A stretch of 42,530 nucleotides of DNA, from assembly GCA_027064085.1 (NCBI GenBank), contig JAMOQH010000095.1, positions 1-42,530 on the forward strand, given 5' to 3'. The notes beneath the pieces are model-generated. The model was not told the DNA's origin, made no database searches, and saw only the letters and a program-made list of their open reading frames with translations. Position numbers and translations under genes: made by a program. Origin of the DNA: a bacterium. GTDB lineage: Bacteria > UBP6 > JAFGXH01. Below, one piece after another: positions 26,769-33,911 of this stretch; within the stretch, counting starts at the first letter, position 1, and every line of letters begins with the position of its first letter.

Positions 26769-26798
26769 TTGACAATTTCCCTTGAAAAGTCTTAAAAT
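26769..26798 (+). promoter_or_regulatory. Sigma-70-type promoter of the parA operon
   Basis: TTGACA at 26769-26774 and TAAAAT at 26793-26798 with an 18-base spacer, about 30 bases before the parA start. The -35 box is a perfect consensus match. Confidence 0.6.
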
Positions 26799-26826
26799 AT
26801 GTCTTGAAATATTTTTTGGAGAAAAG

Positions 26827-27609
26827 ATGACCAAAGTAATATCTATCGCAAATCAAAAGGGTGGAGTTGGTAAAACGATAACAGCTATTAATTTATCAAG
26901 TTTTTTAACAATATTGAATAAAAAAGTTCTTTTAATTGATATGGACCCTCAAGGCCATAGTGGAATTGGACTTGGAATTGACATTGAAGACGAAGATTAT
27001 TCAACAACTTACGACTTATTAATAAATAAAGATAAAACCCTAGATGATTGTGTTACAGAAATTGATATTAAAGATAAAACTTTGGATTTAGTCATTTCCA
27101 ATGTGGAATTAAGCTATGCAGAAAGGGAGTTAGAAAAACTATATCGTTCTCCAATACAAATATTAAAGAAAAAGTTAAAACCTGTAGTTAAATCAAAAGT
27201 ATATGACTATATAATTATAGATTGTCCTCCATCATTAGGTAATTTAGCAATTAATGCATTTTTATCATCAGACACAATTATTGTCCCTGTTGCAACATCA
27301 TTTTTTTCATTGCATGGAGTAGAAAAAATTGCAGGTACGCTAAACGAAATTATGGATGAATTAGAAATTGAATTTAATATATTTGGCTTGTTAACTAGGT
27401 ATAGAAGAAACCAAAATGTTTCTCATGAAGTCCATCAAACAATGAAAGAATACTTTAATAATAATATGTTTAAAACAGTTATAAGAGAAAATATTGATTT
27501 GGAAAAGGCTATTGGTGAAGGTTTGCCAATTTGTGAATACAAAAAATCATCAAACGGTTATTTAGATTATAAACGACTAGCTATGGAGATAATGAGTTAT
27601 GGCAACTAA
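26827..27609 (+). CDS. ParA/Soj-family partitioning ATPase
   Basis: ParA ATPases position DNA or protein cargo by cycling on the nucleoid. The 260-residue product has the deviant Walker A KGGVGKT at residues 11-17, the A' motif LIDMDPQGHSGIGLG, and the Walker B/switch II region IIIDCPPSLGNLAINAF. It lacks the N-terminal helix-turn-helix of plasmid-type ParA, so it is a Soj-like form. The frame extends upstream to 26782, but ATG 26827 with GGAG before it gives the family N-terminus MTKVISIANQ. No parB follows; the last 11 bases overlap a beta-propeller gene. I saw no parS consensus nearby. It could be the chromosomal Soj or an orphan ParA for another cargo. Confidence 0.88.
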   Translation: MTKVISIANQKGGVGKTITAINLSSFLTILNKKVLLIDMDPQGHSGIGLGIDIEDEDYSTTYDLLINKDKTLDDCVTEIDIKDKTLDLVISNVELSYAERELEKLYRSPIQILKKKLKPVVKSKVYDYIIIDCPPSLGNLAINAFLSSDTIIVPVATSFFSLHGVEKIAGTLNEIMDELEIEFNIFGLLTRYRRNQNVSHEVHQTMKEYFNNNMFKTVIRENIDLEKAIGEGLPICEYKKSSNGYLDYKRLAMEIMSYGN

Positions 27610-28813
27610 GAAAAAGAAAGCTAAAAGAGGTAATAAGGTAAAAAAAGGTGGATTTTTTAAAGAAAAAGGGGGCTTATTTAATCAAACTACAGATGAAACA
27701 GTTAATCCTACTAAAAAATTTATCAAAAATGTCTCTGATGATGAAAATATCGAATTAACAGAAAGTGGAAAATCTCATTTCGAAACGGTAAAAAAACAAA
27801 AATTTATAGAATCAATGGAACCTGCAATATTATTAGATAATTTATTTAATGAATTTGAATTGATAAAAATAAATAACTCTTTATTTCTTGAACTAGAAAA
27901 TAATGAACAAATTTATGAAGGTGTAAAGTATTACCTAAAAGAAAAAGAAAATATTTGGCTATTTTTTGAAGATAAAGCAATTATGCTTGATTATGCTCTT
28001 ATGGAGGAGTTAAGTTTTAATTATGAATCAGAAAATATTCTAAAATACTCTCCAACGATAGTAAATAATAAAATATTTTTTATTGCAAATAAAGAAATAC
28101 ACATCTATAACTTAACAGAAGAAACATGGATGCACTACTCTATTTCAGGAGAAACAACATCTTCTGCGATAGTAAATGACGAAAAGATTTTTTTGGTAAT
28201 TGATTTTACTAAACTCGTTTGTTTAAATGAAAACTTTAAGGAAGAGTGGTCTTTTATTACTGAGGGATATTTATTAAACACTCCAACTATAGACGATTTT
28301 TTATACATCACATCTAGTGATGGAATGTTATACAAACTTGATAAAGAAGGTGATATAATTTGGTCTTTTAATTCTAAAAGCTCTCTAGAAACACCTCCAA
28401 TCTTATTTAAAGATATAGTTGTAATTAATTCAATGGCAGGTAAGTTATTTTTCATATCAAAAGAAGATAAAAGAGAGCTAGCTATTATTGATTTAGGTTT
28501 TCACTTACTAAATAAACCAGCAATCAAAAATAATGTTCTTTATGCATTTAACAGAAGATTCATTTATAAAGTGGATTTGGTGAATTATAAAATTCTTGAC
28601 ATACTTATGCTTGAAGAACCTATAGAATCAATTTCTAGCCTAGACGATTATTTGCATATAAAAACTAAAAATTCAAAAAGTCTCATCCTAGATGAAACAT
28701 TTACAAATATAAATATAACAAATTTTAAATCAAGTAAGTCTCCAATTCAACATGTTAACTTTTTATTATCTATTGATGAAAATTATAGTTTATTAAAAAC
28801 TGAAATAGTTTAA
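27599..28813 (+). CDS. PQQ-like beta-propeller protein with lysine-rich N-terminus, coupled to ParA
   Basis: A 404-residue protein without signal peptide, so predicted cytoplasmic. The first 17 residues (MATKKKKAKRGNKVKKG) are almost all basic, followed by a low-complexity linker to about residue 60. From ~115 onward the sequence shows repeated blades of the PQQ/WD-like kind: FFIANKEIHIYNLTEETW, IFLVIDFTKLVCLNENFKEEW, LYITSSDGMLYKLDKEGDIIW, VVINSMAGKLFFISKEDK, VLYAFNRRFIYKVDLVNYK. Such proteins are usually periplasmic; this one is not. It starts inside parA (11-base overlap), which implies coupled translation and a shared role. A basic N-terminal tail is typical of proteins that activate ParA ATPases, so it may be ParA's partner. 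Confidence 0.7.
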   Translation: MATKKKKAKRGNKVKKGGFFKEKGGLFNQTTDETVNPTKKFIKNVSDDENIELTESGKSHFETVKKQKFIESMEPAILLDNLFNEFELIKINNSLFLELENNEQIYEGVKYYLKEKENIWLFFEDKAIMLDYALMEELSFNYESENILKYSPTIVNNKIFFIANKEIHIYNLTEETWMHYSISGETTSSAIVNDEKIFLVIDFTKLVCLNENFKEEWSFITEGYLLNTPTIDDFLYITSSDGMLYKLDKEGDIIWSFNSKSSLETPPILFKDIVVINSMAGKLFFISKEDKRELAIIDLGFHLLNKPAIKNNVLYAFNRRFIYKVDLVNYKILDILMLEEPIESISSLDDYLHIKTKNSKSLILDETFTNINITNFKSSKSPIQHVNFLLSIDENYSLLKTEIV

Positions 28814-28816
28814 ACA

Positions 28817-29284
28817 CTATAAATTATCTTCTAGAAAACTTAATATTAAGTCATCTAGATTATCTTCACTAGCTTTTTTATTTTTATCAAGAATTGATTT
28901 TTGTTTATCTTCTATAAGGTGGGCAGTATGCTTTTTTTTATCTTGTTCAATAATATTTAAATCATCTTTTGAAGAAAGATTCTCTATTTTTTTTATTTTA
29001 GATGATTTCATATGCTCAAGCATTTTATCAATTTCTTTATCATACTTAGAGCTCAAAAGACCTTTTAAAACGGATTTATGTTGCTGTTCCATCATGGATT
29101 TTACAACATTTCTAAGTTGGGGAGCATTTACAACATTTTTATAAGAATTCTTTACAGAAATAATAATATTACCACCAATAAAAAGATGTGTAATAATATG
29201 TGCTATCTCTTCTCCACTATCCTCAGTTTGGACATGGAATACAATATCTTTATATTTTATATTGTGATTAAAACCTGTAATCAT
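28817..29284 (-). CDS. Conserved protein of the FNHN...HVQTEDSG type
   Basis: A 155-residue cytoplasmic protein. The N-terminal ~70 residues (GFNHNIKYKDIVFHVQTEDSG, IITHLFIGGNIIISVKNSY, VKSMMEQQHKSVLKGL) match a small conserved family that I recall from Myxococcota and other deltaproteobacteria-type genomes; its function is unknown. The remainder is a charged, probably helical and disordered tail (KKIENLSSKDD, NLDDLILSFLEDNL). It converges on the beta-propeller gene with 3 bases between stops. No catalytic motif is visible. The recognition is from memory and could be tested by a profile search. Confidence 0.65.
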   Translation of the reverse strand: MITGFNHNIKYKDIVFHVQTEDSGEEIAHIITHLFIGGNIIISVKNSYKNVVNAPQLRNVVKSMMEQQHKSVLKGLLSSKYDKEIDKMLEHMKSSKIKKIENLSSKDDLNIIEQDKKKHTAHLIEDKQKSILDKNKKASEDNLDDLILSFLEDNL

Positions 29285-29338
29285 TAAATACCCCTAATAC
29301 TTTTATACTATCAAAAAAGATATATGATATCAAGTTAT

Positions 29339-30112
29339 TTAAAAATTAATTATATTTTTTATTTCTTTAATAAAAGTGGAGTTATTTAATAAAATGTCAA
29401 TACCCGTGTAATCACTTGTTGAGTCTATCATTGTTTTTAGATTATCATAATTGTAAATGTATAGTTGTTCATTTAAATCTTTAAAGTCTTTTTTAGAATA
29501 TAAAAACAAGTATTTAGAATTATCACAATATTTATTAAATTCATCTACTGACATTTCATCTGAAAACATCTTAGGTGAAATCATTATAAAAGAGCTATTT
29601 ACTTGACAATAATTAACTGATGAATACAAAGAAATATTCGCACCCAAACCGTCACCAATGAAAACAATATTTTTAAATTTACTTTCATTACTATTTTGGG
29701 CAAAATTTACAATCAACTTTAAATCATCTTTCATTTTAGCAATTGTTGAATAACTAGATGCTTGACTTTTACCAAATCCTCTTAAATCATAGGAAACTAT
29801 ATTATAATTTAGTTCAAGAAAGATATCCATTAAGATATCCCATTCTTCTAAACTACTATCTTCTTTATGAGATAAAACAATAAGTCCTTCATTATTTTTT
29901 TTATGGTATAAACGATAGTAAAGATTACTATTATCATTTGTATTTATATATCCCTCTTGAAAGCTATAATCGTTACTTAAACTTAAGGGGTCTACATCAT
30001 CTTCATTATTATAAGAAGATGTATCATTATAGAGCTCATTATTTATTTCATTACCACTTTGTGAGCAAGAGATAAGCAACATACTTATTATCAAAAAAAT
30101 CATTATCTTCAT
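29339..30112 (-). CDS. Lipoprotein with an alpha/beta-hydrolase fold lacking the catalytic residues
   Basis: A 257-residue predicted lipoprotein: signal MKIMIFLIISMLLISC with the lipid cysteine at residue 16, then an Asn/Ser/Asp-rich linker to ~55. The fold is recognisable from LYYRLYHK, EGLIVLSHKED, YNIVSYDLRGFGKS and NIVFIGDGLGANISL. At the nucleophile elbow the usual GxSxG reads GDGLG, so Gly155 replaces Ser. The oxyanion HG after strand 3 reads SHKED, and no histidine is found near the C-terminal triad position (SDYTGIDI). Only the Asp of LYSKKDFKD survives. It is therefore probably a non-enzymatic, envelope-located binding protein. It is transcribed toward the FNHN-type gene. Confidence 0.75.
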   Translation of the reverse strand: MKIMIFLIISMLLISCSQSGNEINNELYNDTSSYNNEDDVDPLSLSNDYSFQEGYINTNDNSNLYYRLYHKKNNEGLIVLSHKEDSSLEEWDILMDIFLELNYNIVSYDLRGFGKSQASSYSTIAKMKDDLKLIVNFAQNSNESKFKNIVFIGDGLGANISLYSSVNYCQVNSSFIMISPKMFSDEMSVDEFNKYCDNSKYLFLYSKKDFKDLNEQLYIYNYDNLKTMIDSTSDYTGIDILLNNSTFIKEIKNIINF

Positions 30113-30168
30113 AATAACCTCAAATACCTACCTAATTTTATAGTAAAAAAGAAAAAAATCAAGTTATC

Positions 30169-30197
30169 TTGACAAAAAAAAATATTTAGTTTAATCT
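30169..30197 (+). promoter_or_regulatory. Probable promoter of the degenerate GGDEF gene
   Basis: TTGACA at 30169-30174, a 17-base spacer and TAATCT at 30192-30197, 25 bases before the start codon. The -35 box is a perfect consensus match; the -10 box is weak. Confidence 0.5.
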
Positions 30198-30222
30198 AGC
30201 ATTTGTTTTGTGAGGATTTTAC

Positions 30223-31041
30223 ATGAAAACTGTAGTATTTTTAAAATTTAATGAAGAAAGAAAGGATACAATAACAAATCTGTTAAAAGAAACTGATTAT
30301 AAATTAGTCTTTTTAGATTCAACAGAAGATTTATTTGAAAATATTTTCAATAATGATCAAAAATATATTTCAATATTTATAGCTGATGACATAGAAGAAA
30401 TAAATGGAATCATTTTAGAGATTAAAACTCATTTAAAACTATCATTAAATGTTATAAAATATAAAAATGAAAATTTAAGTGAACTAGAAATAGATAATTT
30501 TATATCAGAAACCGCCACTAAAGAGGAATATCTATCACTACTCAGAGGAGCTAAAAAGATAACAGAACTTTTAGATACTAGTATTGATATAAGTAATAAC
30601 TTTTACCATTTTGAATTTTTTAAAAGGATAATACATATTGAAATAAAAAGGGCTAAAAGATATGGTATTGAATTAGCTCTCTTGTATTTAACTTTTAATA
30701 ATGCAGACGAAATAAACAATAACTCAAAAGAACAATTTGAGTCATTATTTAGAGAATTTAACGCAGCCGTTACAACATCAATCAGAGATATTGATATCCC
30801 TATTGCTTTTGGAGAAGAGGCTATCCTTTTAATGATGCCACATACAAATAAAGGTGGAGCAAATATTGTGGCAGAAAGAATATATTCTAAATTAACAAAG
30901 AATGCCCAATCAATAAATTTTTCAATTTCTATTGTTTCACCTAAAAAAGAAGATTTAAACTTTTCAATAATGATGAAAATGATACATGAAGGTATAGAAG
31001 AATCCGTTAAAAAAGGTGGAAAATCTATTATTGTAGAATAA
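30223..31041 (+). CDS. GGDEF-like protein with degenerate active site and receiver-like N-terminus
   Basis: A 272-residue soluble protein. Residues 1-~95 (KTVVFLKFNEERKDTITNLLK, ISIFIADDIEEING) resemble a response-regulator receiver fold, but the phosphoacceptor region is not clearly conserved. Residues ~128-272 match a diguanylate cyclase domain: FEFFKRIIHIEIKRAKRYG, LALLYLTFNNADEINN, and VAERIYSKL. The active-site loop GG(D/E)EF reads FGEEA at 196-200, followed by ILLMMPHTNKGGANIVAERI. Loss of the first Gly and the Phe suggests no cyclase activity; GTP binding or protein interaction may remain. A perfect TTGACA promoter element lies upstream. It precedes the peroxiredoxin gene but is separated by 200 bases. 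Confidence 0.7.
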   Translation: MKTVVFLKFNEERKDTITNLLKETDYKLVFLDSTEDLFENIFNNDQKYISIFIADDIEEINGIILEIKTHLKLSLNVIKYKNENLSELEIDNFISETATKEEYLSLLRGAKKITELLDTSIDISNNFYHFEFFKRIIHIEIKRAKRYGIELALLYLTFNNADEINNNSKEQFESLFREFNAAVTTSIRDIDIPIAFGEEAILLMMPHTNKGGANIVAERIYSKLTKNAQSINFSISIVSPKKEDLNFSIMMKMIHEGIEESVKKGGKSIIVE

Positions 31042-31187
31042 AAATAATTCTCAGTTTAATTCTTAATAAAATATTAAATTAATAAAATCTAATACTGTTA
31101 TACTAGTATTATCATTATGTTACAACAATATCCCTATTCAAATTTTATCAAGATTTAATATTTTTACTAAATAATAAAAATTACTAC

Positions 31188-31215
31188 TTGACATTTATTA
31201 TTAAATAGCTATAAT
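31188..31215 (+). promoter_or_regulatory. Near-perfect promoter of the peroxiredoxin gene
   Basis: TTGACA at 31188-31193 and TATAAT at 31210-31215 with a 16-base spacer, 33 bases before the start codon. An imperfect operator could be formed by TTATTAT and ATAATAA arms (9-base spacer) overlapping the -10 box; it resembles half-sites of PerR boxes but with different spacing. Confidence 0.75.
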
Positions 31216-31248
31216 AAGTGTGTTGTGTAAAACTAAAGGAGGTTAAAC

Positions 31249-31971
31249 ATGGCATGTGATAAACCGCAAAGTGTGGAAGTAACAGAAATAAACAAACAAA
31301 CTAATTTAACAGAAGTTTCAGAGAATGAAACATTAAACATGGAGGAAAATATGAGTGGAGTATTAGTATTAAAACCAATGCCTGAATTTAAAATGGAAGC
31401 TTATAATGCAAAAACTGGACATTATGTAGAAGTAAGTAGCGAACAACATTCAGATAAATGGAGAGTGATTTGTTTTTACCCTGCAGATTTTACTTTTGTT
31501 TGTCCAACTGAAATAGCTGCGATGAATGCATCATTAAAAGTTATAGAAGATGAATTAGGATGCGAAGTTTTAGCTATCTCTACTGATACAAAATTTTCTC
31601 ATAAAAGATTTGTTGAAACTGAGCCTTTATTAAAAGGTTTACAGTTAACTATGGCTGCTGATACAACTGGTGAAGTAGCTCAAAAATTTGGTGTACTAAT
31701 TGAAGGAGCTGGATTAGCCCTTAGAGGTAGATTTTTAGTTAACCCTGCGGGAATAGTTGTGGCTCAAGAAGTTCAATCTCCTGCTGTTGGTAGAAGCGTT
31801 AAAGAATTTATTAGACAGATTAGAGCACATCAAGCTGCTGAAAAAACTGGTGATGTTTATCCTGCTGGTTGGAAACCAGGTAAAACTGTTCTTCCTGTAT
31901 CAACAGATGCCGAAAAAATGACTGGAAATGTAGGTTCTTATATAACAATTGAAGAAATTATGGCTGATTAA
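31249..31971 (+). CDS. ahpC: AhpC/Prx1-type peroxiredoxin with N-terminal extension
   Basis: Peroxiredoxins reduce hydrogen peroxide and organic peroxides. The 240-residue product has the peroxidatic Cys85 in YPADFTFVCPTE, STDTKFSHKRFVE, and RGRFLVNPAGIVVAQ, all typical of the AhpC/Prx1 group. Two oddities are visible. The resolving cysteine in the C-terminal VCPAGW motif is replaced by Tyr204 (GDVYPAGWKPG), so it may act as a one-Cys enzyme or use another cysteine (3, 75 or 105). A 34-residue N-terminal extension (MACDKPQSVEV...) precedes a second in-frame ATG at 31351 that has its own GGAGG. The first ATG has AAAGGAGG and a strong promoter. A Fur/PerR regulator gene lies directly downstream. 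Confidence 0.9.
   Translation: MACDKPQSVEVTEINKQTNLTEVSENETLNMEENMSGVLVLKPMPEFKMEAYNAKTGHYVEVSSEQHSDKWRVICFYPADFTFVCPTEIAAMNASLKVIEDELGCEVLAISTDTKFSHKRFVETEPLLKGLQLTMAADTTGEVAQKFGVLIEGAGLALRGRFLVNPAGIVVAQEVQSPAVGRSVKEFIRQIRAHQAAEKTGDVYPAGWKPGKTVLPVSTDAEKMTGNVGSYITIEEIMAD
31341..31353 (+). promoter_or_regulatory. Internal ribosome-binding site and second start in the peroxiredoxin gene
   Basis: GGAGG at 31341-31345 lies five bases before an in-frame ATG at 31351. Initiation here would give a 206-residue peroxiredoxin starting MSGVLVLKPMPEF, close to the usual family N-terminus. Confidence 0.55.
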
Positions 31972-32011
31972 CTACTAAAAACTTATTTTTAAGTTATTGT
32001 ATTATAAAAAA

Positions 32012-32052
32012 GGGGTATTTCAGTTATTGATGTAATTGATACCCTTTTTTTA
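32012..32052 (+). terminator. Rho-independent terminator after the peroxiredoxin gene
   Basis: GGGTAT (32013-32018) pairs with ATACCC (32039-32044), with further pairing inside (TCAGTTA with TAATTGA), followed by a run of seven T. It separates the peroxiredoxin gene from the Fur-family gene that starts ~20 bases later. Confidence 0.8.
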
Positions 32053-32071
32053 TTATTTTATGAAGGAAAAT

Positions 32072-32473
32072 ATGGATAAATTAACTTCAACGTCTATGCA
32101 AGAGCTACTAAAAGCTCAAGGCTTAAAGGCTACCCCACAAAGATTAGCTATACTCAAAGAAATAGCTAAAGAAGGACATATCTCCGTTGATAACATTTAT
32201 TTAAAAATAAAAAATAATTTTCCATCAATATCCCTTGCAACAATATATAAAAATATTAAGTCGATGAAAGATGCTGAAATCATTTATGAAATAAATACCC
32301 AAGATTCAAAGCCAAAGTATGAAATAAAGAAAAAAACTCATGCTCATTTTATATGTCAACTATGTAACTCTGTAGAAGATATGGAAATAAACAAAGATGA
32401 CTTCAAAAATTATGGTGATATTAATGAAATTGATTTGTATCTATATGGTATTTGTAAAAAGTGTAAGATTTAA
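32072..32473 (+). CDS. Fur-family regulator, PerR-like
   Basis: A 133-residue metal-dependent repressor. The DNA-binding domain shows LKATPQRLAILKEIAKEGHISVDNIY and the recognition helix region SISLATIYKNIKSM. The dimerisation domain has HAHFICQLC and CKKC, the two CxxC pairs of the structural zinc site. Position next to the peroxiredoxin gene suggests a peroxide-responsive PerR rather than an iron-responsive Fur, though the sequence alone does not settle this. ATG 32072 follows AAGGA with 5-base spacing; ATGs at 32060 and 32036 are possible but the latter lies within the upstream terminator hairpin. A hairpin with CAAGC/GCTTG arms and a short T-run follows the stop. Confidence 0.85.
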   Translation: MDKLTSTSMQELLKAQGLKATPQRLAILKEIAKEGHISVDNIYLKIKNNFPSISLATIYKNIKSMKDAEIIYEINTQDSKPKYEIKKKTHAHFICQLCNSVEDMEINKDDFKNYGDINEIDLYLYGICKKCKI

Positions 32474-32496
32474 TTACTCTTTATGGCTTGTTTCAA

Positions 32497-32514
32497 CCAA
32501 GCAAAGCTTGTTTT
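32497..32514 (+). terminator. Probable terminator of the Fur-family gene
   Basis: CAAGC - AAA - GCTTG followed by TTTT, 25 bases after the stop codon. A competing stem uses the preceding GCTTG (32486-32490). The stem is short, so termination may be weak. Confidence 0.45.
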
Positions 32515-32520
32515 CCACAA

Positions 32521-32545
32521 AAATTAAAGCTAAAATCTTTAATTT
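32521..32545 (+). repeat. CTAAAAT-loop intergenic hairpin, copy 4
   Basis: AAATTAAAG - loop CTAAAAT - CTTTAATTT, a perfect 9-bp stem between the Fur-family gene and nagZ. The loop matches copies at 5.0, 26.7 and 40.9 kb exactly; the outer stem is different but complementary. Confidence 0.6.
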
Positions 32546-32667
32546 GAAAATATAAAAATAAAAAATAAATATTGATTATAATTCGTTAAATTCATATACT
32601 TACTTATAGGTTACAAAGTTGTATCTATACTGCAACTATCAATTATAGAATAATCTGTAGGAGAAAA

Positions 32668-33669
32668 ATGAGTAATATAATTAATGAAACAACAAAACTA
32701 GCAGGAAGGTTTTTTATTTTTGGCTTTGAAGAGCCTGAAATTAATGACAGAATTAGACGATTTATAGAATTTGATAAAATTACCGGTTTAATACTTTTTA
32801 AAAGAAATATCATATCTCCAGATGGAGTGAAGAAATTAAATGAAAAAATAAAAAAAACTGCATCTTACCCTATTTTAATTGGAATAGATGAAGAAGGAGG
32901 TAGAGTATCAAGATTTGATAAAGATGAATTTTCTACTTTACCTAGCATGCAATATTTAGCAAAAAATCACTCTATTGATGAAGCATATCAAATGTCAAAA
33001 GATTTAGCAAACAAACTCAAAAACTTAGGCTTTAACTTTAATTTTGCACCAGTTTTAGATATTTTTAGTAATCCTGATAATGAAGTAATAGGTGATAGAG
33101 CCTTTGGAATAGATTCGGATACTGTTATAAAATATTCTATCCCTGTAATGAAAGGATTTCAAGATGGAGGTGTATTAACATGTGGAAAACATTTTCCCGG
33201 CCATGGAGACACCCTTTTAGACTCACATAAAGCATTACCAAAACTTAAAAATAGCTTGGAGGGATTAAGAAAAAGAGAATTTTTACCTTTTAAAGAAGCA
33301 ATTAAAGAAGGGATTGATTCAATAATGACCGCTCATATTTTATTTGAAGAATTAGATGATTATCCTGCAACTTTTTCTAAATTATTTCTAAACGATTTAC
33401 TAAGAACTGAATTAAACTTTAAAAATGTAGTAATATCAGATGACCTAGATATGAATGCAATCAAAAATGAATATGACATTAGAGATGTACTATTTAAAGG
33501 AATAGAAGCTGGGGTTGATTTATTTATAGTATCTAAAAATGATGCTGAAATGCAACAAGCCGTACTCGAATCAATAAGACAAATGATTTCAAATGGTGAT
33601 ATATCTATGAATAGATTAATAGAATCTATGCAAAGGATAGATAGAATGATAATGAAAGTTGCTTATTAA
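32668..33669 (+). CDS. nagZ: Glycoside hydrolase family 3, beta-N-acetylhexosaminidase (NagZ-like)
   Basis: NagZ removes N-acetylglucosamine from anhydromuropeptides during peptidoglycan recycling. The 333-residue single-domain protein has the family signature CGKHFPGHGDTLLDSHKALP around residue 172, whose His-Asp dyad acts as general acid/base in NagZ enzymes. The nucleophile Asp lies in VVISDDLDMNAI near residue 257. LIGIDEEGGRVSRF and NFNFAPVLDI are also typical. No signal peptide is present, matching cytoplasmic NagZ. The ATG follows AGGAG at good spacing. Its stop overlaps the stop of the convergent small membrane protein gene by three bases. Confidence 0.9.
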   Translation: MSNIINETTKLAGRFFIFGFEEPEINDRIRRFIEFDKITGLILFKRNIISPDGVKKLNEKIKKTASYPILIGIDEEGGRVSRFDKDEFSTLPSMQYLAKNHSIDEAYQMSKDLANKLKNLGFNFNFAPVLDIFSNPDNEVIGDRAFGIDSDTVIKYSIPVMKGFQDGGVLTCGKHFPGHGDTLLDSHKALPKLKNSLEGLRKREFLPFKEAIKEGIDSIMTAHILFEELDDYPATFSKLFLNDLLRTELNFKNVVISDDLDMNAIKNEYDIRDVLFKGIEAGVDLFIVSKNDAEMQQAVLESIRQMISNGDISMNRLIESMQRIDRMIMKVAY

Positions 33670-33902
33670 GTTGTTACTTTAGCTTCTGGTTTTGAAGAAT
33701 TATCTTCTTTTGCGTCATCAAAATAACCATTAGATTCTAGTTTTTTCATAGTATAAGAAATAAATTTATAACCAATAAATATAAGTAATGGCCATAAAAA
33801 CAACATGAAAAAACTTACCCAAACATTAAAATCACTATGGTTTGGATTTTGACCAAACTCATTAATTGGTGTTACTGCAGTTATTATATTTAATAAATTC
33901 AT
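33666..33902 (-). CDS. Small single-span membrane protein after cydB
   Basis: A 78-residue protein directly downstream of cydB (nine-base gap). It has an N-terminal polar part, one strong membrane helix (VWVSFFMLFLWPLLIFIGYKF, about 28-48) and a charged C-terminal tail. The position matches that of CydX-like accessory subunits of cytochrome bd, but it is about twice as long and I see no CydX motif. It may be an oxidase-associated subunit. A GGGGGA sequence precedes the ATG. Confidence 0.6.
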   Translation of the reverse strand: MNLLNIITAVTPINEFGQNPNHSDFNVWVSFFMLFLWPLLIFIGYKFISYTMKKLESNGYFDDAKEDNSSKPEAKVTT

Positions 33903-33911
33903 TTTATCCCC

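Larger units (their letters stand above)
26124..26826. other. 703-bp stretch without an intact gene
   Basis: This stretch holds the FmdE-like remnant (26254-26546), a hairpin with the shared loop (26672-26696), a second hairpin that partly overlaps it (26659-26677), and the promoter and ribosome-binding site of parA. A short + strand frame from a TTG at about 26226 encodes a hydrophobic run ending LVTSCSD, like a lipoprotein signal, but it has no ribosome-binding site and only ~45 codons, so I do not call it a gene. Confidence 0.5.

Noticed and set aside
26560-26826. parS-like centromere site near parA
   Set aside because: No match to the TGTTTCACGTGAAACA-type consensus; the hairpins there belong to a different, dispersed family.
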